From an uncultured Alphaproteobacteria bacterium (GTDB taxonomy: Bacteria > Pseudomonadota > Alphaproteobacteria > Caulobacterales > Parvularculaceae), in NCBI GenBank assembly GCA_902826095.1, contig CADEDN010000017.1, forward strand, positions 1 through 64,000: DNA of 64,000 bases, given 5' to 3'. The notes below the pieces were generated by a model. The model ran no database searches. It was not told the DNA's origin and saw nothing but the letters and a program-made list of their open reading frames with translations. Shown one piece after another: positions 35,373-44,235 of the stretch (position 1 is its first letter; every line of letters starts with the position of its first letter). The translations under genes were made by a program, and so were the position numbers.

Positions 35373-37502
35373 ATGATCAGACAAGCCGCCATGGCGGGCG
35401 CCGCCGCTCTTGCTCTTGGCTCCGCCTATGCGAAGTCGCCGGAAGACCCGTATCTCTGGCTTGAGGACGTCGAAGGCGAAAAGGCGCTCGACTGGGTGAG
35501 AGCCCAGAACAAGGCGAGCCTTGGGGTTCTCGAAGCCGATCCCCGCTTCAAGCCGATGGTCGACGAGGCGAGCGCGATTTTGAATTCAACCGCCCGCATC
35601 CCGGACGGACAAATTCACAACGGCCATGTCTACAATTTCTGGCAGGATTCGACGCATGTCCGCGGGCTTTGGCGGCGGGCGAGCGTCAAGAGCTACAAAT
35701 CCGGAAAACCGCAATGGGAAACGCTGATCGACTATGACAGGCTGGCGGCGAATGAAGGCAGGAACTGGGTGTCGGGATCGATCGCCTGCCTTTCGCCCGC
35801 TTATGTCCACTGCATGATCGAAGTGTCCGACGGCGGCAAGGACGCCGGCTCCTGGCGCGAATTCAACACGCAGACGAAATCCTTTGTCGACGGCGGCTTC
35901 AGCCTCGCGGAAGGCAAGTCGAATGTCGCCTGGGTCGACGAAGACACGCTGCTCGTCGGCGCCGATCTCGGCGAAGGCACGGTGACGACATCCGGCTATC
36001 CCAAGGCGCTGCGGCTGTGGAATCGGGGCGGGGCGATCGCTGAAGCGCCGTTCTTCGCGGAGGGCGCTGACACCGACGTCTCGGTCTATCCGCAAGTCGC
36101 GCATGACGGCGAGACGGTTCATCTATTCGCCAATCGCGCGGTGACGTTTTTTGAAAGCGAATATCACTATGCGCGCGCCGGCGAGAGCGCGACGAAGAAA
36201 TTGCCGCTGCCGCCGCAGTCCAATCTCTTTGACGTGCTTGACGGGCGTGCGATCGTTCTCCTCCGCGAGCCATGGAGCCATAAGGGCAAAGACCACGCCT
36301 CGGGAACGCTGATCGCTTATGATCTTGAGGCGGACGAGGCCGAGATCGCATTTGCGCCCGCCGCCAACCAGGCGATTGACGATGAGAGCGTCGAAGTCGG
36401 CAAAAGCGATATCATCGTCCGCTATCTGGAGGACGTCTCCGGCAAGGCCGCGCGCCTGTACCGCGACAAGAAGTCCGGGACGTGGAAGACCAAACCGATC
36501 GACCTGCCGGCCAACGGCGTCGTCAAGATCGTCTCGGCGGGCGGCGGCACGGACGAGGCGCTGCTCACTTATGAAAGCATGACCGCGCCGACGACGCTTT
36601 ATCACGTGTCGAAAAAGGACAAGATTGCGAAAGTCATGGAGGCGCCCGCCTTCTATGATGCGACAGGCGTCGTCGTCGAACAGCGTTTTGCAACCTCGAA
36701 AGACGGCGCGCGGATTCCCTATTTCATCATGGCCAAGGAAGAGGTTCTGAAAGCCGGGAACGCGCCGACGATCCAGTACGGCTATGGCGGTTTCCTCAAT
36801 CCGATCCTTCCCGTCTATTACGAAGATCCCTCGCGCCCGCAGCACGGCGCGCTCGCCGGCAAATTGTGGATTGCGCGCGGCGGAGTCATCGTCTTGTCGA
36901 ACATTCGCGGCGGTTCTGAATATGGGCCCCAATGGCACGCGGCGGCGCTGAAAGAGAATCGCCAGAAATCATTCGACGACTTCATTGCGATTTCGGAAGA
37001 CCTCATCAAATCGGGCGTCACAAGCCCGCAAAAACTCGGCGCCATCGGCCGTTCGAATGGCGGCCTGCTCATGGGCGCGATCCTCACGCAGCGGCCCGAA
37101 CTCTATGCCGCGATCGATTGCGGCGTGCCGCTCTTCGACATGAAGCGCTATTCGAAACTTCTCGCCGGCGCATCATGGATGGCGGAATACGGCGATCCCG
37201 ACATCCCGGAAGAATGGGCCTATATTTCTCAATACTCGCCCTATCAAAAGCTTGCGAAGGGCAAGCCCTATCCGAAAGTCCTTTTCTACACCTCGACCAA
37301 AGACGACCGCGTCCATCCCGGCCACGCGCGAAAAGCCGTCGCGAAAATGACGGCGCTCGGCTATCCGCTCTTTTATTACGAGAATATCGAAGGCGGCCAT
37401 GGCGGAACGGCGAACCAGGACCAGCTCGCCCATCGCACGGCGCTCGAATACGCGTATTTCGCGCATATGCTGATGGGGGACACGAAAACGGATCGCCAAT
37501 GA
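35373..37502 (+). CDS. Prolyl oligopeptidase family serine peptidase (S9A)
   Basis: This 709-aa exported protein has a signal peptide (cleavage near SAYA-KS). A seven-blade propeller region precedes an alpha/beta-hydrolase domain. The catalytic residues are S561 in GRSNGGLL, Asp in STKDDRVHPGHARK and His in IEGGHGGTANQD. The N-terminal PYLWLEDVEGEKALDWVRAQN is typical of S9A members. It cuts proline-containing peptides, probably in the periplasm. A TTAA-N7-TTGA sequence lies near 35199 upstream. Confidence 0.9.
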   Translation: MIRQAAMAGAAALALGSAYAKSPEDPYLWLEDVEGEKALDWVRAQNKASLGVLEADPRFKPMVDEASAILNSTARIPDGQIHNGHVYNFWQDSTHVRGLWRRASVKSYKSGKPQWETLIDYDRLAANEGRNWVSGSIACLSPAYVHCMIEVSDGGKDAGSWREFNTQTKSFVDGGFSLAEGKSNVAWVDEDTLLVGADLGEGTVTTSGYPKALRLWNRGGAIAEAPFFAEGADTDVSVYPQVAHDGETVHLFANRAVTFFESEYHYARAGESATKKLPLPPQSNLFDVLDGRAIVLLREPWSHKGKDHASGTLIAYDLEADEAEIAFAPAANQAIDDESVEVGKSDIIVRYLEDVSGKAARLYRDKKSGTWKTKPIDLPANGVVKIVSAGGGTDEALLTYESMTAPTTLYHVSKKDKIAKVMEAPAFYDATGVVVEQRFATSKDGARIPYFIMAKEEVLKAGNAPTIQYGYGGFLNPILPVYYEDPSRPQHGALAGKLWIARGGVIVLSNIRGGSEYGPQWHAAALKENRQKSFDDFIAISEDLIKSGVTSPQKLGAIGRSNGGLLMGAILTQRPELYAAIDCGVPLFDMKRYSKLLAGASWMAEYGDPDIPEEWAYISQYSPYQKLAKGKPYPKVLFYTSTKDDRVHPGHARKAVAKMTALGYPLFYYENIEGGHGGTANQDQLAHRTALEYAYFAHMLMGDTKTDRQ

Positions 37503-37598
37503 TGTCGCCGCGCGCCCTTGTGTGACTTTCGTGACATTCAGAGGCCCGGAGCGCGCGCAATAGGCTTCTCCATGGTGTGACGTCGGGGGGGAGGGCGC

Positions 37599-38561
37599 AT
37601 GGCGGAGGACCCGAAGAAAGACGAGGTGAAGCGCAAGGTTGATCCCAAACCTTGGGAGGTGACCCTGCGAATCCTCTTCGCCGCGCTCTTCGTTTCCGCG
37701 ATCATGTCAGTCGTGCTTGGGGGGAGTTTCTTCACTGACGTCTTGCCGTCTGAGAAAGAACTACAGAACTTCCGATTCACGCTCCCGCTCGTCGTCGCGT
37801 TGGCCGCCGTCGTCTGGTCCGGAGCGGTGCTGCTTTACCTTTTGTTCCCAAACGGCCCAATTAAGACCGAGGAAATCTCAAGAGCTTCGTATACGACATT
37901 CATCGGTGTCGTGACGGGGGCGTTTGCGGCCGCCAGCTATTCCGTATTATCGCAAAATGGTCCCACCATCGACAAACTTTTCGATACGCAGAAGGACCTG
38001 ATAGCGAATTTGAACGCATCCGTGGAAAAGCAGACTGAAATGGCGAATGCGCTTCAAGTAACCTTGACAGAAGTGAAGGCGATCGATGATTCATTGAATG
38101 AGGCGGCGCATGCAGTTACAAAATCCGCGCAAGCGGCTGCCGATACTGCGCGGCTACTCAAAGATTTCGCCGCCTCGGACGCGCGGACAGCGAACGCGTT
38201 GGCGTCAATGAACCGCCAATTGTGCCGTCAGGCGCTCTATGCCGCGATCGAAGCGAAAGAAGGCCGTCGCCAGCTTGCCGCGCTGACCGACAAACAGGAT
38301 TTGAGCGCGACGGTCGCCCGGCAGGAATTCGAAACGCGGCTTGACCTCGAACAACGGGACATCTTGGACAGGATCGCCAATTTTGTCGTCGGCCGCGCGC
38401 CGCTGCACCCCGCGCCTTCGACATCCGGCGCCGTCGACCCAAAACCAGGCGCGCAAAGCGCGGCCGGCACCGGTCCGGTCGGAGCGGCGCTGCTTTCCGC
38501 TTGCGACGATCCCGCAGAACTCGACGCCTTGCTCGGAGGGCTCGCGGACAGCCATGGTTGA
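37599..38561 (+). CDS. Hypothetical membrane protein with coiled coil
   Basis: This 320-aa protein has three probable membrane spans (about residues 24-45, 62-85 and 100-118) and a following helical region rich in Ala, Glu and Thr (about 125-270), suitable for a coiled coil of the methyl-accepting or stator type. The tail is Pro/Ala-rich. I do not recognise the family. It lies between the peptidase gene and ffh, with 240 nt to ffh. Confidence 0.6.
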   Translation: MAEDPKKDEVKRKVDPKPWEVTLRILFAALFVSAIMSVVLGGSFFTDVLPSEKELQNFRFTLPLVVALAAVVWSGAVLLYLLFPNGPIKTEEISRASYTTFIGVVTGAFAAASYSVLSQNGPTIDKLFDTQKDLIANLNASVEKQTEMANALQVTLTEVKAIDDSLNEAAHAVTKSAQAAADTARLLKDFAASDARTANALASMNRQLCRQALYAAIEAKEGRRQLAALTDKQDLSATVARQEFETRLDLEQRDILDRIANFVVGRAPLHPAPSTSGAVDPKPGAQSAAGTGPVGAALLSACDDPAELDALLGGLADSHG

Positions 38562-38743
38562 TTCCGCCTAAAGAGTTGAGCGCCGCCATACGGGCGGCCG
38601 TCGGCCGACTGCTGAGCAACTCTTCATGACCTTGCCATCCCGGCTTCCCCAGCCTATAGACCGCCGCTCAAATCCGGAAGTTCGTCTTCCAGGCTTTGCC
38701 GGCACGCCCCCCTGACAGGAAAAAGGGACGGGGCCGGGAGGCC

Positions 38744-38774
38744 GCCGCTGTCGGGGTGACGCCCTCACAGCGGC
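38744..38774 (+). other. Hairpin in the ffh leader
   Basis: GCCGCTGT (38744-38751) pairs with ACAGCGGC (38767-38774), and an inner GGGG/CCCT pairing extends the stem around a TGACG loop. It lies 29 nt before the ffh start and could be a leader structure or the end of an upstream transcript. There is no U-tract and no SRP-RNA signature. Confidence 0.35.
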
Positions 38775-38802
38775 CGATGTCGTTTGGCGTCACGAGGCGT
38801 TG

Positions 38803-40323
38803 ATGTTTGAAAGTCTGAGCGACAAGCTTGGCTCGATCTTCGAGAAGCTCCGCGGAAGGGGGGCGCTCGAAGAAAAAGACGTCGACGCCGCGCTGCGCGA
38901 GGTGCGCGTCGCGCTGCTTGAAGCCGATGTCGCCTTGCCGGTCGCCAAGGACTTCATTGCAAAGGTGCGTGAGCGGGCGGTTGGCGCCGAGGTTCTGCGC
39001 TCGGTGAGCCCGGGCCAGCAGGTCGTGAAAATCGTCCATGACGCGCTCGTCGACACGCTCGGCCGCGACACGGATGAAGGCGCGCTCAATCTCGCGATGG
39101 CGCCGCCGGCGCCGATCCTGATGGTCGGCCTGCAGGGCTCCGGGAAAACGACGACGACGGCGAAAATCGCGAACCGCCTGCAGGCGCGCGATAAGAAGCG
39201 CGTCCTCATGGCCTCGCTCGATACGCGCCGGCCGGCGGCGATGGAGCAATTGAAAATTCTCGGCGAGCAGACGGGCGTCAAGACGCTGCCGATCGTTCCG
39301 GGCCAGTCGCCGCAGCAGATCGCCGCGCGTGCGATGGAGGCCGGGCGCCTCGGCGGCTATGACGTCGTGATGCTCGACACCGCGGGCCGGCTCTCGATCG
39401 ATGAAGAGCTGATGACCGAGGTCGCCGACATTCACCGCATCGCGCAGCCGATTGAAACGCTGCTCGTCGTCGATGCGTTGACCGGTCAGGACGCGGTCGT
39501 CACCGCCGACAAGTTCAAGACGCGCCTTCCCGTCACCGGCATTGTGCTGACGCGTATCGACGGCGATGCGCGCGGCGGCGCGGCGCTCTCCATGCGCGCG
39601 GTCACCGGCAGGCCGATCAAGTTCATCGGCGTCGGCGAGAAATTCGACGCCATTGACATTTTCGACGCGCGCCGCATGGCGGGCCGCATTCTCGGCATGG
39701 GCGATATTGTTTCGCTCGTTGAAAGAGCGGCAGAACAGATCGACGCCGAAAAGGCGGAAAAAGCCGCCCGGAAGATGGCCAAAGGCGAGTTCGATCTTGA
39801 CGATCTCGCCGACCAGTTCCGCCAGATGCGCAAAATGGGCGGCATGGGCGCGATCCTCGGCCTGCTTCCCGGCATGGGCAAGATGAAGAAGGCGCTCGAT
39901 TCCGCGGGCGGCTTCGAAGACCTGGAAATCAAGCGCCAGGAAGCGATCATTTCGTCGATGACGAAGGATGAGCGCAAGAAGCCGGCGCTGTTGAACGCCA
40001 AGCGCAAGATTCGCGTCGCGGCGGGTTCCGGGACAAGCGTGCAGGACGTCAACAAGCTTCTAAAGGCCCATCGCCAGATGGCGGACATGATGAAGAAGCT
40101 TGGGCGTGGCGGCATGAAGGGTCTCGCCGCGCAAATGGCGGGGATGGGCGGATTGGGCGGCGGCATCGGTATGTCGGGCGGCGGACGTGATCTGTCGGCG
40201 CTGGGCTCCGGCAAAGCGCCGCAGACGGAAGAAGTCGATTTCGACGCGCTCGAACGCGCGATGAAGGGCATGGGCCCGATGCCAGGCGGCCTCGGTCTGC
40301 CGGGGATCGGGAAGAAAAAGTGA
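38803..40323 (+). CDS. ffh: Signal recognition particle protein
   Basis: This 506-aa GTPase binds 4.5S RNA and signal sequences and delivers ribosomes to FtsY at the membrane. The N domain spans about 1-90; the G domain has [10 protein letters not shown] (109-118), DTRRPAA, DTAGR and the TKxD-like [10 protein letters not shown]. The Met-rich M domain runs from about 320 to the end, with [15 protein letters not shown]. The ATG at 38803 follows GAGG; a TTG codon directly before it is not needed. rpsP follows 31 nt downstream. Confidence 0.97.
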   Translation: MFESLSDKLGSIFEKLRGRGALEEKDVDAALREVRVALLEADVALPVAKDFIAKVRERAVGAEVLRSVSPGQQVVKIVHDALVDTLGRDTDEGALNLAMAPPAPILMVGLQGSGKTTTTAKIANRLQARDKKRVLMASLDTRRPAAMEQLKILGEQTGVKTLPIVPGQSPQQIAARAMEAGRLGGYDVVMLDTAGRLSIDEELMTEVADIHRIAQPIETLLVVDALTGQDAVVTADKFKTRLPVTGIVLTRIDGDARGGAALSMRAVTGRPIKFIGVGEKFDAIDIFDARRMAGRILGMGDIVSLVERAAEQIDAEKAEKAARKMAKGEFDLDDLADQFRQMRKMGGMGAILGLLPGMGKMKKALDSAGGFEDLEIKRQEAIISSMTKDERKKPALLNAKRKIRVAAGSGTSVQDVNKLLKAHRQMADMMKKLGRGGMKGLAAQMAGMGGLGGGIGMSGGGRDLSALGSGKAPQTEEVDFDALERAMKGMGPMPGGLGLPGIGKKK

Positions 40324-40354
40324 CTCGTTTTTGGAATCAAGAAAGGAAAACCAA

Positions 40355-40717
40355 ATGTCTTTGAAACTTCGCCTCGCCCGCCGCGGCACCAAGAAGCGGC
40401 CCTATTATCACATCGTCGCGGCGGACAGCCACGCGGCGCGCGACGGGCGCTATATCGAAAAGCTCGGCGTGTTTGATCCCTTGATGGGCAAGACCGACGA
40501 AAAGCGCGTGCAGTTCGACGCCGAGCGCGTGAAATACTGGCTCTCGAAAGGCGCGCAGCCTTCGGACCGCGTCGCGCGCTTTTTGACGGCGCAGGGCCTT
40601 GCCAACTGGAAACACGGAAACAATCCGGAGAAGGCGCAGCCCAAGGCGAAGGCGCAGGAACGCGCCAAGGAAAAAGCCGACAAGGCCGCGGCGGCCGCTG
40701 AAACGCCAGCGGCGTAG
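40355..40717 (+). CDS. rpsP: 30S ribosomal protein S16
   Basis: This 120-aa protein has the S16 core [25 protein letters not shown] and [12 protein letters not shown], with an Ala/Lys-rich C-terminal extension usual in alphaproteobacteria. The ATG at 40355 follows AAAGGAAA; an upstream in-frame start adds non-conserved residues. In most relatives rimM, trmD and rplS follow; here they do not, and a terminator-like hairpin comes 43 nt later. Confidence 0.97.
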   Translation: MSLKLRLARRGTKKRPYYHIVAADSHAARDGRYIEKLGVFDPLMGKTDEKRVQFDAERVKYWLSKGAQPSDRVARFLTAQGLANWKHGNNPEKAQPKAKAQERAKEKADKAAAAAETPAA

Positions 40718-40759
40718 GTCCAGCGGCGTAGGTTTTGTACGGATGATCGGACTGGCGGG

Positions 40760-40781
40760 AGGGCGGGTTAAAACCCGCCCT
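40760..40781 (+). terminator. Terminator-like hairpin after rpsP
   Basis: AGGGCGGGTT (40760-40769) and AACCCGCCCT (40772-40781) form a strong stem with a very short loop. Only two T follow the arm, so the U-tract is poor. The position 43 nt after the rpsP stop supports a transcript end. Just before it, 40717-40735 carries a short tandem copy of AGCGGCGTAGGT. Confidence 0.55.
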
Positions 40782-40894
40782 TCGCGTCCGTGAGCGCAAA
40801 TCTCCAATCCGCCGCAATTCCGCCGCTGGCGCGGCCAGGTTCGACGCGATAGACTGCGCATTGCAGTACGCCGCGCTTGCGGCAGGAGGGGCGA

Positions 40895-41815
40895 ATGTCG
40901 GTTCAATCACGCACAATCTTGAAATCTTTGCTGACCTCTGGCGCCTTGTTCGCGCTTGCCGCCGGCTGCTCGCAGCAGAGCGAAAAAAGCGACTCCTATG
41001 GCGGCGCGGCGCCGGCCGAAGCCGTCGCCATCGCGCCGCAGGCGAGCCGCGTCGCCTATGACAGCGTGATGCCGATCGATCCGTCGCCGCCCCCGGGGCC
41101 GGGCGGCAATGTCGCGAACGCCGGCGTGATGCTCGCCTATTCCTATTCGATGGGCGTTGAAGCGCCAAAGGAAGCCGTCGCGCCGCTCGTCGCCGCGCAT
41201 GAGCGCGCCTGCATCGATGCTGGGACGAAAGTCTGCCAGGTGATGGGCTCGTCGGTGAACACCTATGGCGAGGATCAGGTCTCGGGATATCTGAACCTTC
41301 GCGCCGAACCCAAATGGCTTGAGAAATTTCGCGGCGCGGTCGCGACAGACACCGAGAAGGCCGGCGGCGAAGTGACCGCCAATACGGTGTCGACGGAGGA
41401 CCTCACCCAGTTCATCATCGACACGGGCGCCCGTCTTGAGGCCAAGAAAGCCCTCCGGGAGCGGATCAGGGCGCTGCTTGAAACGCGCGAGGGAACGCTC
41501 AACGACGTGCTCGCGGCGGAGCGCGCGCTCGCCGAAGTGCAAGGCGAGATCGATTCGATGACCCAGTCGCTCGACGCCGCAAAGGCGCGCGTCGCCATGT
41601 CAGCGCTGTCGATCTCCTATGCGTCGGACCCGGAAAAATCCTACAGCATGTTCAAACCGCTGACCGAGTCGTTCAAGTCCTTCGGCCGGACATCGATGCA
41701 GTCGCTTGCGGAAGCCGTGAATTTCATCGCCCGCACCTGGCCGTTCTTCATCCTCGGCCTCATCGTTCTCGCGATCTTGCGGACGTGGTGGATGGGTCGT
41801 CGCCGCAAGGCCTAA
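40895..41815 (+). CDS. DUF4349 lipoprotein
   Basis: This 306-aa envelope protein has a lipoprotein signal (FALAAGCSQQ, C25). The DUF4349 region contains a long coiled-coil segment (about residues 170-235), and a membrane span near the C-terminus (about 280-298) is followed by a basic tail. The family has no defined function; some members are reported in cell-surface stress contexts. The ATG at 40895 follows GGAGGGG, which fixes the start. Confidence 0.82.
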   Translation: MSVQSRTILKSLLTSGALFALAAGCSQQSEKSDSYGGAAPAEAVAIAPQASRVAYDSVMPIDPSPPPGPGGNVANAGVMLAYSYSMGVEAPKEAVAPLVAAHERACIDAGTKVCQVMGSSVNTYGEDQVSGYLNLRAEPKWLEKFRGAVATDTEKAGGEVTANTVSTEDLTQFIIDTGARLEAKKALRERIRALLETREGTLNDVLAAERALAEVQGEIDSMTQSLDAAKARVAMSALSISYASDPEKSYSMFKPLTESFKSFGRTSMQSLAEAVNFIARTWPFFILGLIVLAILRTWWMGRRRKA

Positions 41816-41833
41816 AATTCAAGCGATCGCGGC

Positions 41834-41870
41834 GCCCTTTCCCTAACCGTTTCCGGGTTAGGGAAGGGCG
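41834..41870 (+). terminator. Hairpin terminator after the DUF4349 gene
   Basis: CGCCCTTTCCCTAACC pairs with GGTTAGGGAAGGGCG apart from one bulged T, around a GTTTCCG loop. The stem is followed by CATCGG and TTTT (41877-41880). It lies 19 nt after the DUF4349 stop and 22 nt before the next small gene. Confidence 0.6.
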
Positions 41871-41891
41871 CATCGGTTTTGGGGTCCTCTG

Positions 41892-42065
41892 ATGAGCAAT
41901 CTCTCCAAGGCGCTTGCGCTTACGGCTGCGCTTCTCGCGACCAATGGATGCGTCCTGGTCGCTGCGGCGGGCGCCGGCTATCTCATCCATGACGAGGCGA
42001 CGGAGAACGACGGCAAGTTCGACCCGCTCGAGGACGTCCGCGACGTCGAAGACGGGAAGAGTTAG
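41892..42065 (+). CDS. Small lipoprotein (57 aa)
   Basis: This short gene reads M-S-N-L-S-K-A-L-A-L and continues through a hydrophobic stretch to a lipobox-like LATNGC (C20), then VLVAAAGAGYLIHDE and an acidic tail ending DVEDGKS. Small Gly/Ala-zipper lipoproteins with an acidic FDPLE tail occur in Caulobacterales. No clear Shine-Dalgarno is seen beyond GGGGTCCTCTG. The frame is closed by a TAG at 42063-42065. The function is unknown. Confidence 0.6.
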   Translation: MSNLSKALALTAALLATNGCVLVAAAGAGYLIHDEATENDGKFDPLEDVRDVEDGKS

Positions 42066-42088
42066 ATCCGGCCGCGATCATCAGGCTG

Positions 42089-42481
42089 TCAAGGAAGCAG
42101 CGCGACGGCGTCAATCTCGATTTTCCATGCAGGATCGACAAGCCTGGATACAAATACCGCCGTCGAGGCCGGCCTATGCTCGCCGAGATATTTGGCGCGC
42201 GCCTTTCGAACGCAATCGTCGCCGTCGTCATCCTCCGTCAGGAAGGTCGTGAGCTTGATGATGCTCGTCGGCGCCGCGCCGCGCGCTGCAAGCACGGCGA
42301 CAATGTTTGAATAGACCTGATCCGCCTGCCCGGCCAAAGTGGGCGTCACCGTTCCGTCACGCGCGACGGGGACCTGGCCGGACAGGAAAAGAAGGCCGGC
42401 GCCGACCGGAACTTCGACGACATGCGAATACCTGCCGAGCGGAGCGGTCACCGTTTCCGGATTGTGGAGGCGAAGACTCAT
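42089..42481 (-). CDS. RidA family protein
   Basis: This 130-aa protein of the RidA/YjgF family shows FLSGQVPVARDG, the QADQVYSNIVAVLAARG segment, and the C-terminal Arg/Glu region RPASTAVFVSRL...KIEIDAVA. RidA proteins hydrolyse reactive enamines made by PLP enzymes. The Arg in RPASTAV is the probable substrate-binding residue. The gene lies 14 nt downstream of the PQQ dehydrogenase on the same strand and may be co-transcribed. Confidence 0.9.
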   Translation of the reverse strand: MSLRLHNPETVTAPLGRYSHVVEVPVGAGLLFLSGQVPVARDGTVTPTLAGQADQVYSNIVAVLAARGAAPTSIIKLTTFLTEDDDGDDCVRKARAKYLGEHRPASTAVFVSRLVDPAWKIEIDAVALLP

Positions 42482-42495
42482 TTGAACGCCGGCTC

Positions 42496-43659
42496 CTACT
42501 GCGCCGGCGTCAGTCGAAGAACCTTGCCGATCGGCGCGCCGTCATGATCTTCGGTCGTGACGTAAATCGCCCCGTCCGGCCCTTCGCGCACGTCGCGGAT
42601 GCGCTGCCCGTCGAGATATCGCTCTTCGCCGACGACCTTCCCGTTGTCCAAGTCGAGACGGTGGAGGGCGGTCTTTGCGAGCGCGCCGACGAGAAGATCG
42701 CCTTTCCAGCCCGCGAAGAGCTCGCCTTGATAGACGGCGAGCCCTGAAGGGCCGATCGAGGGGACCCAATATTTCTCCGGCTGCCTCGTCCCCTCATATT
42801 CCGTAAACGGAGAAATCTGCGCGCCGGAGTAGTCAAGACCGTAAGTGGCGATCGGCCAGCCGTAATTGGCGCCGGGCTCGATGATGTTCAATTCGTCGCC
42901 GCCCTGCGGCCCGTGTTCGGTCTCGAAGATCGCTCCCGTCGCCGGGTCGACGGCGAGGCCTTGCTGGTTGCGATGGCCGTAGCTGTAGGTCTCAGGAAGC
43001 CTTCCCTCGACCGAGGCGAAAGGATTGTCCGCCGGGATCGACCCGTCGAGATTGACGCGCACGATCTTGCCGAGGCCGCTCGACAAATCCTGCGCCTGCT
43101 CGCGGAAATTGAAGCCGTCGCCGACGGTGATGAGAAGCGTTCTGTCCGGCAACAACGCAAGACGCCCGCCATAATGGACGGGCGTGTTCTTCATCGGCCG
43201 CGTTTCAAATATCGTCTTGATGTTGGAGATGGATGAGCCGTCAAAGGTCGCGGAAATGACGCGAGTCGCATTTGCTTCGGGCGTTCCCGCCGCGTAGGAA
43301 AGAAAGATCGTGCGATTGGTCGCGAAATCGGGATGCAGCAGCACGTCAAAGAGCCCGCCCTGGCTCTTCACATAAGGAGAAGGCAGGCCGGCGACCGGGT
43401 CCTTAACCAGCGCGCCGTCCCTGATGATGCGGAGCTTGCCGTCTCGTTCGGTGACGAGGATCGACCCATCCGGGGGAAACGCCAGACTCCAGGGATTGAC
43501 CAGCCCTTCCGCGAGCGTCTCGATCTTCAGCGCGACAGCGCCTTCGGGCGACGCGGCGGCGCTCGTCGTCTGGACTTTTCTCGCCTCGCTCGCGGGCCCA
43601 TTGCAGGCGGCGGCGAAAGCAATCAGCGCGATCATCGACGCGCGCGACAAATGGCTCAT
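42496..43659 (-). CDS. PQQ-dependent sugar dehydrogenase, lipoprotein
   Basis: This 387-aa six-bladed propeller protein of the soluble aldose sugar dehydrogenase (YliI-like) type has a lipoprotein signal (AFAAACNG, C19). Typical motifs are NPWSLAFPPDGSILVTERDG, GGLFDVLLHPDF, the YGHRNQQGLAVDP and EHGPQGGDELN blocks, and PSIGPSGLAVY. It oxidises aldoses with PQQ in the periplasm. PQQ synthesis genes are not in this window. Confidence 0.92.
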   Translation of the reverse strand: MSHLSRASMIALIAFAAACNGPASEARKVQTTSAAASPEGAVALKIETLAEGLVNPWSLAFPPDGSILVTERDGKLRIIRDGALVKDPVAGLPSPYVKSQGGLFDVLLHPDFATNRTIFLSYAAGTPEANATRVISATFDGSSISNIKTIFETRPMKNTPVHYGGRLALLPDRTLLITVGDGFNFREQAQDLSSGLGKIVRVNLDGSIPADNPFASVEGRLPETYSYGHRNQQGLAVDPATGAIFETEHGPQGGDELNIIEPGANYGWPIATYGLDYSGAQISPFTEYEGTRQPEKYWVPSIGPSGLAVYQGELFAGWKGDLLVGALAKTALHRLDLDNGKVVGEERYLDGQRIRDVREGPDGAIYVTTEDHDGAPIGKVLRLTPAQ

Positions 43660-43755
43660 AAAGTCTCCCTTTAGGGGCGTGTCGGCCGCGATTGGCCTTG
43701 GCTCGATCAGGGCGTAGTATAGCCGCAGCGCGGCGCAGGCAAACAGGGGCGATCA

Positions 43756-44196
43756 GTGACAGCGATAAGAATTGTCGTGGGTTATCTATTGGCGGTCGTC
43801 GCAACGACGGCCTTCGCCGCCGCGTTTCACACGCACATGGTCGTCGCTGGGCTGAAGAAATCGGGCGCGGCAATTCCGGTCAATGCTCAGCTCGGCATGA
43901 CCGCGAGCGATCTTGCGGGTCTCGCCCCGCAATATGGGATGGTCATCGGGATCGCGTTGCTGGTCGGCTTTCTGATCGCCGCGCTCTTGCGGCGCGTCCT
44001 CAAACCCCTCGCGCTGATCGCCTATCCGCTCGCCGGCGCCGCCGCGATCGCGGTCGCGCTGACAGCGATGGGAATGGCGTTCGACGGAATAACGCCGATC
44101 GCCGGCGCAAGGTCGGCCCTGGGCCTTGCGCTGCAGTGCCTCGCCGGCGCGATCGGCGGGCTGATTTTCTCGATGATCGCGGTCCGCAAGGGCTGA
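43756..44196 (+). CDS. Hypothetical four-span membrane protein
   Basis: This 146-aa protein has four predicted membrane spans (about residues 5-27, 60-80, 85-108 and 120-140). The first loop contains FHTHMVVAGLKKSG. I do not recognise a named family, though similar small proteins occur next to housekeeping genes. The start is GTG at 43756. The stop lies 39 nt before rimO, so it may share that transcript. Confidence 0.65.
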   Translation: MTAIRIVVGYLLAVVATTAFAAAFHTHMVVAGLKKSGAAIPVNAQLGMTASDLAGLAPQYGMVIGIALLVGFLIAALLRRVLKPLALIAYPLAGAAAIAVALTAMGMAFDGITPIAGARSALGLALQCLAGAIGGLIFSMIAVRKG

Positions 44197-44235
44197 GCTT
44201 TCATCCCCGGGTCATCTGCGCTAGAGGCGGCGCCG

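Noticed and set aside
38562-38802. 4.5S SRP RNA beside ffh
   Set aside because: The GGAA-loop and asymmetric-bulge sequence of SRP RNA is not present; only a simple hairpin is seen.
39486-41168. 560-codon minus-strand open frame opposite ffh and rpsP
   Set aside because: It is a composition-driven shadow of GC-rich genes; ffh and rpsP on the plus strand are beyond doubt.
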